Positions 56,096-64,000 of a DNA stretch of 64,000 nt are shown here, piece after piece. Source of the stretch: Micromonospora echinospora (GTDB taxonomy: Bacteria; Actinomycetota; Actinomycetes; Mycobacteriales; Micromonosporaceae); contig NZ_JACHJC010000001.1 in assembly GCF_014203425.1 (NCBI RefSeq), positions 5,792,001 through 5,856,000 of the forward strand, read 5' to 3'. The notes beneath the pieces are model-generated. The model was not told the origin of the DNA and did not search any database. It saw only the letters and a program-made list of their open reading frames with translations. The position numbers were made by a program, and so were the translations under genes. The stretch's first letter is position 1, and every line of letters starts with the position of its first letter.

Positions 56096-57487
56096 GTGAG
56101 CGAGCCGAACGACACGACCTTCGACATCGTCATCCTCGGAGGTGGTAGCGGCGGCTACGCGGCGGCGCTGCGTGCCGCCCAGCTGGACCTCTCCGTCGCC
56201 CTCATCGAGAAGAGCAAGCTGGGCGGGACCTGCCTGCACAACGGGTGCATCCCGACCAAGGCGCTGCTGCACGCCGCCGAGATCGCCGACCAGACCCGCG
56301 AGTCCGAGCAGTTCGGCGTGAAGGCCGAGCTGGTGGGCATCGACATGAAGGCGGTCAACTCGTACAAGGACGGCGTGATCTCCCGCCTGTACAAGGGCCT
56401 GCAGGGCCTTGTCGGCAGCAGCAAGATGATCACCTTCGTGGCGGGCGCCGGCAAGCTGGTCGGCAAGAACGTCGTCGAGGTCGACGGCAAGCGCTACACC
56501 GGCCGTAACGTCGTGCTGGCCTCCGGCTCGTACGCGAAGAGCCTGCCCGGCCTGGACGTCGACGGCGAGCGGATCATCACCAGCGACCACGCCCTGACCC
56601 TGGACCGGGTGCCGTCCTCGGCGATCGTGCTCGGCGGCGGCGTGATCGGCGTCGAGTTCGCGAGCGTCTGGAAGTCCTTCGGCGTGGACGTGACCATCGT
56701 CGAGGCGCTGCCCCGCCTGGTCGCCGCCGAGGACGAGGAGTCGTCGAAGGCGCTGGAGCGGGCGTTCCGCAAGCGGAAGATCAACTTCAAGGTCGGCAAG
56801 CCGTTCGAGAAGGTCGAGAAGACCGACAAGGGCGTGAAGCTGACCATTCAGGGCGGCGACACGGTCGAGGCCGAGCTGCTGCTGGTCGCCGTGGGCCGTG
56901 GCCCGAACACCGCCGGCCTCGGCTACGAGGAGCAGGGCGTGAAGATGGACCGCGGCTACGTGCTGACCGACGAGCGGCTGCGCACCAGCGTGCCGAACGT
57001 CTACGCGGTCGGCGACATCGTGCCCGGCCTGCAGCTCGCGCACCGCGGCTTCCAGCAGGGCATCTTCGTCGCCGAGGAGATCGCCGGAAAGAGCCCGGCC
57101 GTGATCGACGAGGCCGGCATCCCGCGCGTGACCTACTGCGACCCGGAGCTGGCCTCGGTCGGCCTGACCGAGGCGAAGGCCAAGGAGCAGTACGGCGCCG
57201 ACAAGGTCAAGACGTACAACTACAACCTGGGCGGCAACGGCAAGAGCCAGATCCTCAAGACCGCGGGCCACGTGAAGCTGGTCCGGGTGGACGACGGCCC
57301 GGTGGTCGGCGTGCACATGGTCGGCGCCCGGGTCGGTGAGCTGATCGGCGAGGCGCAGCTCATCTACAACTGGGAGGCGTACCCGGCCGAGGTGGCGCAG
57401 CTCGTGCACGCCCACCCGACGCAGAACGAGGCTCTGGGCGAGGCGCACCTGGCCCTGGCCGGCAAGCCGCTGCACGCGCACGCCTGA
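56096..57487 (+). CDS. lpdA: Dihydrolipoyl dehydrogenase (E3)
   Basis: This 463-residue FAD disulfide oxidoreductase reoxidises the dihydrolipoyl groups of the E2 encoded next, using NAD+. It shows FAD-binding VILGGGSGGYAAA, the redox disulfide GGTCLHNGCIPT (C46, C51), NAD-binding VLGGGVIGVEFASVW, AVGDIVPG, and the C-terminal His-Glu dyad in HAHPTQNEALGE. The GTG at 56096 has GGGAG 6 nt upstream; the longer frame from 56039 lacks one. It lies 65 bp before the E2 gene on the same strand, consistent with an operon for 2-oxoacid dehydrogenases. Confidence 0.95.
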   Translation: MSEPNDTTFDIVILGGGSGGYAAALRAAQLDLSVALIEKSKLGGTCLHNGCIPTKALLHAAEIADQTRESEQFGVKAELVGIDMKAVNSYKDGVISRLYKGLQGLVGSSKMITFVAGAGKLVGKNVVEVDGKRYTGRNVVLASGSYAKSLPGLDVDGERIITSDHALTLDRVPSSAIVLGGGVIGVEFASVWKSFGVDVTIVEALPRLVAAEDEESSKALERAFRKRKINFKVGKPFEKVEKTDKGVKLTIQGGDTVEAELLLVAVGRGPNTAGLGYEEQGVKMDRGYVLTDERLRTSVPNVYAVGDIVPGLQLAHRGFQQGIFVAEEIAGKSPAVIDEAGIPRVTYCDPELASVGLTEAKAKEQYGADKVKTYNYNLGGNGKSQILKTAGHVKLVRVDDGPVVGVHMVGARVGELIGEAQLIYNWEAYPAEVAQLVHAHPTQNEALGEAHLALAGKPLHAHA

Positions 57488-57552
57488 CACGACAACCGCG
57501 GCGTCCGGCGACGGGCGAGAATCCCACCAGGGAATGAAGGAGTCTGGAGAAC

Positions 57553-59400
57553 ATGCCGGTATCGGTCACCATGCCCCGGCTCGGCGAGAGCGTCACCGAG
57601 GGCACCGTCACGCGCTGGCTCAAGCAGGAGGGTGACACCGTCGAAGTCGACGAGCCCCTGCTCGAGGTGTCGACCGACAAGGTCGACACCGAGATCCCGT
57701 CCCCGGCTGCGGGCGTGCTGAGCCGGATCGTGGTCGGCGAGGACGAGACCGCCGAGGTCGGCAGCGAGCTGGCGGTCATCGCCGGCGAGGGCGAGGACGC
57801 GGGCGCGGCTCCCACCGAGGAGGCCGAGCCGGCCACCGAGCCGACGGCCGCCGCCGAGGGCACCGGCCCCGAGCCGGAGCAGGCCGAGCAGGCCGCGGCC
57901 GAGCCGGGCGCCGAGGCCGAGCAGCCGGCCGTCGAGGAGCCGGCCCAGCCCGCCGCGTCGTCGGGCGAGGGTACGCCGGTGACCATGCCGGCCCTGGGCG
58001 AGAGCGTCACCGAGGGCACTGTCACCCGCTGGCTCAAGCAGGTCGGCGAGACCGTCGAGGTGGACGAGCCACTGCTGGAGGTCTCCACCGACAAGGTCGA
58101 CACCGAGATCCCGTCCCCGGTCGCCGGCACGCTGCAGGAGATCAAGGTCGCCGAGGACGAGACCGCCGACGTCGGCGCCGTGCTGGCGATCGTCGGGGTG
58201 GCCGGCGCCGCGCCCGCGAAGGCGGAGCCGAAGCCTGAGCCCAAGCCGGAGCCCAAGGCCGAGGCGAAGCCCGAGCCCAAGCCGGAGCCGAAGCCGAAGC
58301 CGAAGGTCGAGGAGCCCACGCCGGGCGCGTCCTACAACGAGCCGGCCGCCGAGGCGGAGCAGGCCGCGCAGCCGGCCAAGGCCGAGGCGGCGGCGCAGCC
58401 GTCCGCTCCGGCCGCCACGCAGCGCCCGAGCGTTCCGGCCGAGTTCGGCGAGGACGCCGCCGGGTACGTGACGCCGCTGGTGCGCAAGCTCGCCGCCGAG
58501 CACGGCGTGGACCTGGGCTCGGTCAAGGGCACTGGCGTGGGTGGCCGCATCCGCAAGCAGGACGTGCTGGAGGCGGCCGAGAAGGCGAAGGCCGCCAAGC
58601 CCGCTCCGGCCGCCGCCGCTCCGGCCGCGAAGGCGGAGGCGCCGGCCCAGCCGGCCGCCAAGCCGCAGCCGAGCGCCAAGCGGGGTACGACCGAGAAGCT
58701 GCCGCGTATCCGGGCCACCATCGCCAAGCGGATGCAGCAGTCGCTGCACGAGACGGCCCAGCTGACCACAGTGGTCGAGGTGGACGTCACCCGGGTCGCC
58801 AAGCTGCGGGCGCGGGCGAAGGAGTCGTTCCAGGCCAAGCACGGCGTGAAGCTGTCGTTCCTGCCGTTCTTCGCGCTGGCCGCGATCGAGGCGCTCCAGA
58901 CGTACCCGATCGTCCAGGCCAGCATGGACCTGGAGGGCGGGACGATCACCTACCCGGCCGCGGAGCACCTGGGTATCGCCGTGGACACCGAGCGCGGGCT
59001 GCTCGTGCCGGTCATCCACAACGCCGGTGACCTGAACATGGGCGGCATCGCCAAGCGGATCGCCGACCTGGCCGAGCGCACCCGGGCCAACAAGATCACC
59101 CCGGACGAGATGGCCGGGGCGACCTTCACGGTGACCAACACCGGCAGCCGGGGCGCGCTGTTCGACACCCCGATCGTGCCGTCGCCGCAGTCGGCGATGC
59201 TCGGTACGGGCGCTGTGGTGAAGCGCCCGGTCGTGGTGAACGACCCGGAGCTGGGCGAGGTCGTCGCGATCCGGTCGATGGTCTACCTGGCCATGTCGTA
59301 CGACCACCGCCTGATCGACGGTGCCGACGCGGCCCGCTTCCTCACCGCGGTGAAGGAGCGGCTGGAGGCCGGCAACTTCGAGGCCGAGCTGGGTCTGTAG
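57553..59400 (+). CDS. sucB: 2-oxoacid dehydrogenase E2 with two lipoyl domains (SucB/DlaT-like)
   Basis: This 615-residue dihydrolipoamide acyltransferase has lipoyl domain 1 (1-78, Lys43 in STDKVDTEI) and an Ala/Glu/Pro linker. Lipoyl domain 2 (about 140-215, Lys181) is followed by a Lys-Pro-Glu repeat linker ([13 protein letters not shown]), the E3/E1-binding domain (about 310-345, [16 protein letters not shown]) and the catalytic domain (385-615) with SYDHRLIDG (H585, D589). It forms the acyltransferase core. In actinobacteria one such E2 can serve the pyruvate dehydrogenase complex and be annotated SucB; which acyl group is used cannot be settled here. The two lipoyl domains are near-identical, indicating a recent or homogenised duplication. 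Confidence 0.93.
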   Translation: MPVSVTMPRLGESVTEGTVTRWLKQEGDTVEVDEPLLEVSTDKVDTEIPSPAAGVLSRIVVGEDETAEVGSELAVIAGEGEDAGAAPTEEAEPATEPTAAAEGTGPEPEQAEQAAAEPGAEAEQPAVEEPAQPAASSGEGTPVTMPALGESVTEGTVTRWLKQVGETVEVDEPLLEVSTDKVDTEIPSPVAGTLQEIKVAEDETADVGAVLAIVGVAGAAPAKAEPKPEPKPEPKAEAKPEPKPEPKPKPKVEEPTPGASYNEPAAEAEQAAQPAKAEAAAQPSAPAATQRPSVPAEFGEDAAGYVTPLVRKLAAEHGVDLGSVKGTGVGGRIRKQDVLEAAEKAKAAKPAPAAAAPAAKAEAPAQPAAKPQPSAKRGTTEKLPRIRATIAKRMQQSLHETAQLTTVVEVDVTRVAKLRARAKESFQAKHGVKLSFLPFFALAAIEALQTYPIVQASMDLEGGTITYPAAEHLGIAVDTERGLLVPVIHNAGDLNMGGIAKRIADLAERTRANKITPDEMAGATFTVTNTGSRGALFDTPIVPSPQSAMLGTGAVVKRPVVVNDPELGEVVAIRSMVYLAMSYDHRLIDGADAARFLTAVKERLEAGNFEAELGL

Positions 59401-59412
59401 ATCCGAGACGGC

Positions 59413-59445
59413 GAGGGGGCGCGCGGCGACATGCCGCGCGCCCTC
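59413..59445. terminator. Hairpin terminator after the E2 gene
   Basis: GGGCGCGCGGC pairs with GCCGCGCGCCC (59433-59443) around GACAT, followed by TCTTCGTCGTTT on the plus strand. It lies between the convergent E2 and SDR genes. Confidence 0.75.
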
Positions 59446-59461
59446 TTCGTCGTTTGCGGCC

Positions 59462-60397
59462 TCAGCCCTTCAGGTGCTCCTCGGATACCGTCCAGAGCTG
59501 CTCGGCGGCCTCCGGGTCCCGGGCGTACGGGGCCCAGCCGGTCCGCGTGCCGGGCTGGTTCGGTCCGGCCTCCTGGCAGTCCTCGAGGTACCGGCCGCCG
59601 ACGCCGTCGAGCAGCGGTGAGGTGGCGACCAGCACCGAGGTCGCCGCGCCCTGCTCGGGGGTCTTGAAGGCGGCCGCGTTGCCGCTGCGCATCCGCGCCA
59701 GTTCCTCCTCGCTGATGTAGCGCTGCAGGTTGGTCCGGATCGCGCCGGGCATCAGCGCGTTGGTGTAGATGCCGTCGTCGGCCCAGCGCCGGGTCGCCTC
59801 GACCGCGAAGAGCACGTTCGCGGTCTTGGACTGCCCGTACGCCAGCCACGGGTCGTACGGCCGCTGCCGGAAGTGGATGTCGGAGAACACCACCGGTGAG
59901 CGCAGATGGGCGCCCGAGCTGACCGAGACGACACGCGCGCCCCCGGCCGCGGCGAGTGCCGGGCGCAGTCCGGTGGCCAGCGCGAAGTGCCCGAGGTGGT
60001 TGGTCGCGAACTGCATCTCCCAGCCCTGCTCGGTGCGCATCTCCGGGGAGGCCATGATGCCGGCGTTGTTGACGAGCATGTGCAGCGGGCCGTCCCAGTT
60101 CCGGACGAACGCGGCCACCGACGCGAGATCGTCCAGGTCGAGCGGGGCGACCAGGATCCCGTCGTTGCCGGTGGCGGCGGTGATGTCGGCGGCGGCGCGC
60201 TGACCGGCCTCGGTGTTGCGGACCGCGAGGGTGACGTCCGCTCCGGCGGAGGCGAGCGCGCGGGCGGTCTCCACGCCGATCCCGGAGGCGCCGCCGGTGA
60301 CGACGGCCCGCCGGCCGGTCAGGTCCAGATCGCGGACCACTTCCAGGGCGGTGGTCTCGGAGCCGAACGGGGTCGTGACTGGTGTCGGGGTTGTCAT
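59462..60397 (-). CDS. Short-chain dehydrogenase/reductase (retinol-dehydrogenase-like)
   Basis: This 311-residue SDR has the NAD(P)-binding TGGASGIG (about 35-42), NNAG, the catalytic Ser in VVSVSSGAH, and YGQSK (Tyr and Lys) further on. The segment LAVRNTEAGQRAA with its Arg suggests NADP(H) preference. The extra insertion RQRPYDPWLAYGQSK and the longer C-terminus are typical of the retinol dehydrogenase/WWOX-like SDR subgroup. The ATG at 60397 has AAGGATGG upstream. It diverges from a TetR gene across a region with two copies of the same palindrome, so it is probably that regulator's target. The substrate is unknown. Confidence 0.88.
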   Translation of the reverse strand: MTTPTPVTTPFGSETTALEVVRDLDLTGRRAVVTGGASGIGVETARALASAGADVTLAVRNTEAGQRAAADITAATGNDGILVAPLDLDDLASVAAFVRNWDGPLHMLVNNAGIMASPEMRTEQGWEMQFATNHLGHFALATGLRPALAAAGGARVVSVSSGAHLRSPVVFSDIHFRQRPYDPWLAYGQSKTANVLFAVEATRRWADDGIYTNALMPGAIRTNLQRYISEEELARMRSGNAAAFKTPEQGAATSVLVATSPLLDGVGGRYLEDCQEAGPNQPGTRTGWAPYARDPEAAEQLWTVSEEHLKG

Positions 60398-60440
60398 GGT
60401 CCATCCTTGTCGACGGCGACGCGGACCGATGTCCGCCCGC

Positions 60441-60446
60441 TACGAT
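60441..60446 (+). promoter_or_regulatory. Candidate -10 for the TetR gene (SDR-linked)
   Basis: TACGAT lies just upstream of two CGGAG-N4-CTCCG palindromes, so the transcription start would fall at or within the first one. Confidence 0.4.
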
Positions 60447-60452
60447 GAGAAG

Positions 60453-60502
60453 CGGAGGATCCTCCGTTACTTGCTCAGCATAACCGGAGGGGACTCCGGT
60501 TA
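60453..60502. promoter_or_regulatory. Two CGGAG-N4-CTCCG operator sites 32 bp apart
   Basis: Site 1 is CGGAGGATCCTCCG (60453-60466). Site 2 is TAACCGGAG-GGGA-CTCCGGTTA (60481-60502). Both share CGGAG-N4-CTCCG and their centres are 32 bp apart, about three helical turns. They are likely sites for the downstream TetR protein, between it and the divergent SDR gene. Confidence 0.65.
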
Positions 60503-60545
60503 CCATCGACCCGGGCCTGCGACCCGGTCGAGCCGAGGAGGAACC

Positions 60546-61112
60546 GTGCCCGACCGTCCGCTGCGCGCCGACGCGCTGCGCAACCGGCAGCGCCTGCTGG
60601 ACGCCGCGGTGCAGGCGTTTTCCCGGGCGGGCGCGGAGGTAACGCTTGATCGCGTCGCCAAGGAGGCCGGCGTCGGGATCGGCACGCTCTACCGCCACTT
60701 CCCCAGCCGGGAGGCGCTCATCGAGGCGGCGTACCGCAACGAGCTGGAGAAGCTCTGCGACGCCGCGCCGTCGCTGCTCGCCACCCGGCCCGCCGACGTG
60801 GCGCTGCGGGCGTGGATGGACCGGTTCGTCGACTACCTCGCCACCAAGCGGGGCATGGCCGACGCGCTGCGGCTGGTCATCGCCTCCGGCGCCAACCCGT
60901 ACGCGCAGAGCCGCGACCTGCTGCGGGCCGCGCTCGGCGAATTGCTCGCGGCCGGCGCGGCAGCCGGTGTCCTGCGCGCCGACGTGGCCGCCGCCGACGT
61001 GCTCGCCAGCCTCAGCGGGGTCTCCCTGGTGGCCGGCGAGCCGGCCCAGCGCGCCCAGGCCGGACGCCTGCTCGACCTGCTCATGGACGGCCTGCGCCAC
61101 CGGCCGGGCTGA
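60546..61112 (+). CDS. TetR-family transcriptional regulator (SDR-linked)
   Basis: This 188-residue repressor-type protein has an N-terminal helix-turn-helix (about 8-58) that reads LRNRQRLLDAAVQAFSRAG and LDRVAKEAGVGIGTLYRHFPSREALIEAAY, the last part being a classical TetR signature. The C-terminal domain (ALRAWMDRFVDYLATKRGMADALR) belongs to the common actinobacterial SDR-associated group (TetR_C SbtR-like). The GTG at 60546 has GAGGAG 5 nt upstream. Two identical-core palindromes precede it, so autoregulation and control of the divergent SDR are likely. The inducer is unknown. Confidence 0.9.
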   Translation: MPDRPLRADALRNRQRLLDAAVQAFSRAGAEVTLDRVAKEAGVGIGTLYRHFPSREALIEAAYRNELEKLCDAAPSLLATRPADVALRAWMDRFVDYLATKRGMADALRLVIASGANPYAQSRDLLRAALGELLAAGAAAGVLRADVAAADVLASLSGVSLVAGEPAQRAQAGRLLDLLMDGLRHRPG

Positions 61113-61156
61113 CCGAATCGGCCACCCGGGCCACCCTGCGCTGACAGACTCGGCCG

Positions 61157-62482
61157 GTGGGCTCGTACCGCTGGCGGGGACGCCTGGGGCCGGCGGTGCC
61201 GGTGGCCCCCGGCGCCCGCGTCGACCGGTTCGAGATCTTCTTCGACCTGGTCTTCGTCTTCTCGTTCTTCATCATCACCCGGGCCACCGCCCTGCAGGTG
61301 ACCGGCGGGGCGCTGCTGCACGCGCTGCTGGTCCTCGCCGTGCTCTGGTGGTCGTGGGTCGTGCACAGCGTGGTCGCCACCCGGGTACGCCTCGGCGAAG
61401 GCTTCGTCCCGGTGCTCATGACCGTCGGCATGGCCGCGCTGTTCACGTTCGCGCTGTCCCTGCCGCAGGCGTTCCGGGACCCCACCGGCAACGCGGCCGG
61501 GCCGATGGTCGCGGCGCTCAGCTACACCGTCCTGCGGTTGATCCACCTGCTGCTGTACCGGCACGCCATCCGGGACAGCCCGAACGAGCGCCGGCAACTC
61601 CTCCGGTTCGCCCCGGAGCTGATCGGCAGCACCGCGCTGCTGCTGGTCGCCGCGCTGCTGCCGCCGAGGATCGACGACCTGTTCTCCGCGGCGGTGCTCC
61701 GGGACGTGCTGTGGGCGGTGGTCATCCTGCTCCAGTACGGCACCGGCATACTCGCCGGCACCTGGGGCTGGGGCGTCGCGTCCGCCGAACACTGGACCGA
61801 GCGGTACGACCTGATCCTGATCATCGCGCTGGGCGAGTCCGTGATCTCGGTCGGCGTCGGCAGCAATCTGCTCGGCCAGCCGCCCACCTGGCCGGCCGTG
61901 GCCGCCGCCGTGCTCGGCATCTTCTTCACCGCCGCGCTCTGGTGGGCGCACTACGACATGATCGGGCCGGCCGCCCGGATCGCGTTGCACGTCGCGCAGG
62001 ACGGCCCCCGGGTGGCGATGGCCCGGGACGCGTACGCGTACCTGTTCCTGCCGATGATCGCGGGCATCATCCTGTTCGCGCTCGGCGCCGAGACGATCGT
62101 GCACGGGATCGCCGACCCGAACGTGCCACCGAGCGAGCCGGCGCACGGTCCCGGCGTGCCGCTGCTGTTCGGCGGCGTGATCTGCTACCTCTGCGGCAAC
62201 ATGCTGTTCCAGCTGCGTACCCTGCGCACGCTGAGCTGGACGCGGGTCGCGACGGCGTTGCTGCTCGGCCTGAGCATCCCGGTCGCGGAGCGGGTCCCGG
62301 GGCTGGCCGCGCTGGGCATACTCACCGCCATCACCGTCGGCATGGTGGCCGTCGAGGTGATCGTCTTCGCCGAGGGCCGGCAGGCTCTGCGCAAGCTGGT
62401 CTTCGAGGAACGCGCCAGCCACGAGGCGCACGAGGCGGCCTGGCGGGCCCGCTGGCACGACCGGCCCGACGAAGGCGAGTGA
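61157..62482 (+). CDS. LtrA-family (low temperature requirement A) membrane protein
   Basis: This 441-residue polytopic protein of PF06772 has a signature opening, RVDRFEIFFDLVFVFSFFIITRA in part (FFDLVFVF), and a central ERYDLILIIALGESVISVG. The segment ALWWAHYDM follows and at least ten hydrophobic segments are visible. The C-terminal 35 residues are charged (EERASHEAHEAAWRARW). LtrA was linked to low-temperature growth in Listeria, but the molecular role is unknown. The GTG at 61157 has no clear ribosome site. It follows the TetR gene by 44 bp and might be part of the same transcript, although a functional link is unclear. Confidence 0.85.
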   Translation: MGSYRWRGRLGPAVPVAPGARVDRFEIFFDLVFVFSFFIITRATALQVTGGALLHALLVLAVLWWSWVVHSVVATRVRLGEGFVPVLMTVGMAALFTFALSLPQAFRDPTGNAAGPMVAALSYTVLRLIHLLLYRHAIRDSPNERRQLLRFAPELIGSTALLLVAALLPPRIDDLFSAAVLRDVLWAVVILLQYGTGILAGTWGWGVASAEHWTERYDLILIIALGESVISVGVGSNLLGQPPTWPAVAAAVLGIFFTAALWWAHYDMIGPAARIALHVAQDGPRVAMARDAYAYLFLPMIAGIILFALGAETIVHGIADPNVPPSEPAHGPGVPLLFGGVICYLCGNMLFQLRTLRTLSWTRVATALLLGLSIPVAERVPGLAALGILTAITVGMVAVEVIVFAEGRQALRKLVFEERASHEAHEAAWRARWHDRPDEGE

Positions 62483-62581
62483 ACAAGCGTCCCGCCGCCT
62501 CCGTGGAACCTGCCGGTTCGCGCCGCCGCGCCGCGGCTCTCCCCCGCCGGCCTGGCCCGCCTCGACGCGGCGTGACGTGTG

Positions 62582-62638
62582 TTGTTAAGAAGGGGCCCTT
62601 TCACCTCCTCAGGCGTTAAGAAGGGGCCCTTCCTTACG
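62582..62638. repeat. Double AAGGGGCCCTT palindromic element, copy C (inverted)
   Basis: Modules TGTTAAGAAGGGGCCCTTTC (from 62583) and GGCGTTAAGAAGGGGCCCTT (from 62612, ending TCCTTAC) are the reverse complement of the order in copies A and B. It lies between two plus-strand genes, about 100 bp after the LtrA-family stop. Confidence 0.87.
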
Positions 62639-62706
62639 GTTCGGCCGTTGGCAGAATCGGCGGGTGCGGGGTGGCCGGCGACGCGGCGCGCGCCGATGCT
62701 GAGGCG

Positions 62707-63654
62707 ATGGCGACCTTCTCCGTACAGGCCCATCCCACCGGCGCGGCGAGCTGGACCGAGCTGGCCCGCACCGTCGAGGCGGCCGGTTTCGACGCGCTGT
62801 TCGCCGCCGACCATCCCGGCGACTGCGCGTCGCCGTTCGTCGCGCTGGCCGCCGCGGGAGCCGTGACCAGCACGCTGGGCCTCGGCTCGTACGTCTCCAA
62901 CGCCGCCGTCCGGGAGCCGATCCTGCTCGCCGCCGACGTGGCCACGCTGGACGTGGTCTCCGGCGGGCGGGCCCGGCTCGGCCTCGGCGCCGGGCACACC
63001 CCGGCCGAGTGGCGGGCCGTCGGGCGCGAGCGCCCGGACGTGGCCGGCCGGGTCCGCCGCTGCGTCGCGGTGACCGAGGCGGTACGGGCACTGCTGGCCG
63101 GTGAGGAGGTCACTGTGGACACCGAAGAGCTGGCCGTGTACGCCGCCCACCTCAAGGAGCCCCGACCGGTCCAGGACCGGATCCCGCTCACCGTCGGCAC
63201 CGCGAACTCGGCGCTGCTGCGCTGGGCCGGGGCGCACGCCGACGTGGTGGGGCTGACCGGCTTCGGGCGTACCCTCTCCGACGGCCACCGGCACGAGGTC
63301 AGGTGGCGGACCGACCAGATCGAGGCGCAGCTCGCCCACGTCGCGGCCGGCGCCGCCGGCCGGGACACGCCGCCGGTCCTGGAGGCGCTGGTCCAGCACG
63401 TCGCGGTCACCGACGACGCGGAGGCGGTCGCGGCGCCGCTCGCCACGAAGCTCGACCTCACCGTCGACGAGCTGCTCGCCACCCCGTTCGCGCTGGTCGG
63501 CACCGCCGACGAGATCGCCGCGGCGGTCGCCGGGCACGAGCGCCGCTGGGGCGTCACCCACTTCGCGGTACGCGCCGGCGCGGTGGCGCCGCTCGCGCCG
63601 CTGCTGCCCCGGCTGGCCGGAAAAGCGCTGGACTTCGAGCACCCTCGAAAGTGA
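62707..63654 (+). CDS. LLM-class (luciferase-like) oxidoreductase, probably F420-dependent
   Basis: This 315-residue bacterial-luciferase-like TIM barrel protein is of the type usually annotated TIGR03621 F420-dependent oxidoreductase. It shows FSVQAHPTGAASWTELARTV, a DALFAADHPG strand end, LGLGSYVSNAAVREPILLA, the LDVVSGGRARLGLGAG phosphate-binding segment typical of LLM proteins, and PLTVGTANSALLRWAG. The cofactor (F420 or FMN) cannot be proved from sequence; F420 is common in this phylum. ATG 62707 is preferred because it starts directly at the first strand; a GTG at 62671 would add 12 Ala/Asp/Arg residues. The substrate is unknown. Confidence 0.85.
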   Translation: MATFSVQAHPTGAASWTELARTVEAAGFDALFAADHPGDCASPFVALAAAGAVTSTLGLGSYVSNAAVREPILLAADVATLDVVSGGRARLGLGAGHTPAEWRAVGRERPDVAGRVRRCVAVTEAVRALLAGEEVTVDTEELAVYAAHLKEPRPVQDRIPLTVGTANSALLRWAGAHADVVGLTGFGRTLSDGHRHEVRWRTDQIEAQLAHVAAGAAGRDTPPVLEALVQHVAVTDDAEAVAAPLATKLDLTVDELLATPFALVGTADEIAAAVAGHERRWGVTHFAVRAGAVAPLAPLLPRLAGKALDFEHPRK

Positions 63655-63665
63655 ACACTGTGCCC

Positions 63666-64000
63666 ATGACGACGACACGACGGCTGGGTCGCAGCGGCAT
63701 CGAGGTCAGCGCGATCGGCGTGGGCTGCTGGGCGATCGGCGGTCCGCTCTGGGACGGCACGCAGCCGCTCGGCTGGGGCGAGGTGGACGACGACGAGTCG
63801 GTGCGTACCGTCCACCGGGCCCTGGAGCTGGGCGCGACGCTGTTCGACACGTCCAGCAACTACGGCGCCGGGCACAGCGAGCGGGTGCTCGGCCGCGCGC
63901 TCGCCGGCCGCCGGGACCGCGCGGTCATCGCCACCAAGTTCGGCTACCCCACCGACGAGGCGACCCGGCAGGCCCTGGGCGAGGACGCCACGGCGGACTA
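63666..64000 (+). CDS. Aldo/keto reductase, N-terminal part (cut by window end)
   Basis: This is the first 111 residues of an aldo/keto reductase that continues past the window. The start RRLGRSGIEVSAIGVGCW and the motif FDTSSNYGAGHSERVLGRAL, with catalytic Asp and Tyr, are clear. The catalytic Lys is in VIATKFGY, where the usual GlyTyr-Lys context is kept. It is a different paralogue from the one at 46 kb (an insertion GGPLWDGTQPLGWGEVD is typical of the AKR13-like/YhdN group). The ATG at 63666 is 11 bp after the oxidoreductase stop, so both probably share a transcript. No frameshift is seen up to the edge. Confidence 0.88.
   Translation, partial: MTTTRRLGRSGIEVSAIGVGCWAIGGPLWDGTQPLGWGEVDDDESVRTVHRALELGATLFDTSSNYGAGHSERVLGRALAGRRDRAVIATKFGYPTDEATRQALGEDATAD

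Noticed and set aside
1..64000. tRNA, rRNA, prophage, insertion sequence, CRISPR or toxin-antitoxin loci
   Set aside because: No CCA-type tRNA arms, transposase or integrase motifs, phage structural genes or cas genes were recognised while reading both strands; short or divergent cases could be missed without a search.

Overview
The window is very GC-rich actinobacterial DNA. It has tightly packed genes, many GTG starts, several promoters that look leaderless, and a complete actinobacterial respiratory supercomplex gene set (qcrCAB, ctaE, ctaC, ctaF). Gene content, protein similarity recalled from memory and the style of the dispersed repeats point to Micromonosporaceae, most likely Micromonospora. 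That assignment is inference; no search was run. Much of the gene order (pimB, DEDD/GIY-YIG exonuclease, trpD, ctaE-qcrCAB, ctaC-ctaF, adoK, iscA-like, glycerate kinase, DUF3043, cobU/T, cobS, gcvT, pepA, sucB) resembles the Rv2188c-Rv2215 region of Mycobacterium tuberculosis as I remember it, broken up by lineage-specific genes.

Layout. 0-5 kb: a two-component pair, a DUF574-type methyltransferase and a GGDEF-EAL protein. 5-9.4 kb (minus strand): PimB-like mannosyltransferase, M48 membrane protease, a small Cys-rich protein and a coiled-coil/NYN RNase-like protein. 9.5-15 kb (plus): DEDD exonuclease/GIY-YIG protein, a short RelA/SpoT homologue, Nudix hydrolase, sugar nucleotidyltransferase and a stand-alone Lrp/AsnC ligand domain. 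15-20.3 kb (minus): secreted DUF4142 protein, then qcrB-qcrA-qcrC-ctaE. 20.4-23.3 kb (plus): CtaG-like assembly factor, receiver-like protein, trpD, zinc-ribbon protein. 23.3-24.3 kb: a gene-free kilobase with a pyrimidine-rich repeat tract and four large palindromic elements. 24.3-25.8 kb (minus): ctaC-ctaF. 25.9-36 kb: cysteine desulfurase/TusA pair, adenosine kinase, A-type Fe-S carrier, glycerate kinase, nadA, murA, DUF3043 protein, azlCD and its probable regulator. 36-38.7 kb: ABC-2 exporter (one ATPase, two permeases). 38.9-44.7 kb: a 1,945-residue low-complexity protein ending in TPR-like and WG repeats. 44.7-53.8 kb: cupin/TetR pair, aldo/keto reductase, M50 protease, cobU-cobT fusion with cobS, DUF2314 protein, gcvT. 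53.9-64 kb: pepA, lpd, two-lipoyl E2, SDR/TetR pair, LtrA, an LLM-type oxidoreductase and a truncated aldo/keto reductase.

Functionally the core is housekeeping: aerobic respiration (bc1-aa3 supercomplex, though ctaD is not here), 2-oxoacid dehydrogenase E2/E3, NAD, tryptophan, peptidoglycan, cobamide and sulfur/Fe-S metabolism, and PIM glycolipid assembly.

The least explained material is the repeat content. Three kinds of palindromic element recur. (1) 57-bp elements bounded by TGATCA occur three times at 23.66-24.24 kb. (2) A 50-bp element bounded by AGATCT lies at 24.0 kb, and a same-length relative lies inside the reading frame of the giant WG protein at 42.3 kb. (3) A double AAGGGGCCCTT element occurs three times at gene ends (27.3, 55.5, 62.6 kb). 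No transposase, prophage, tRNA, rRNA or CRISPR array was found.
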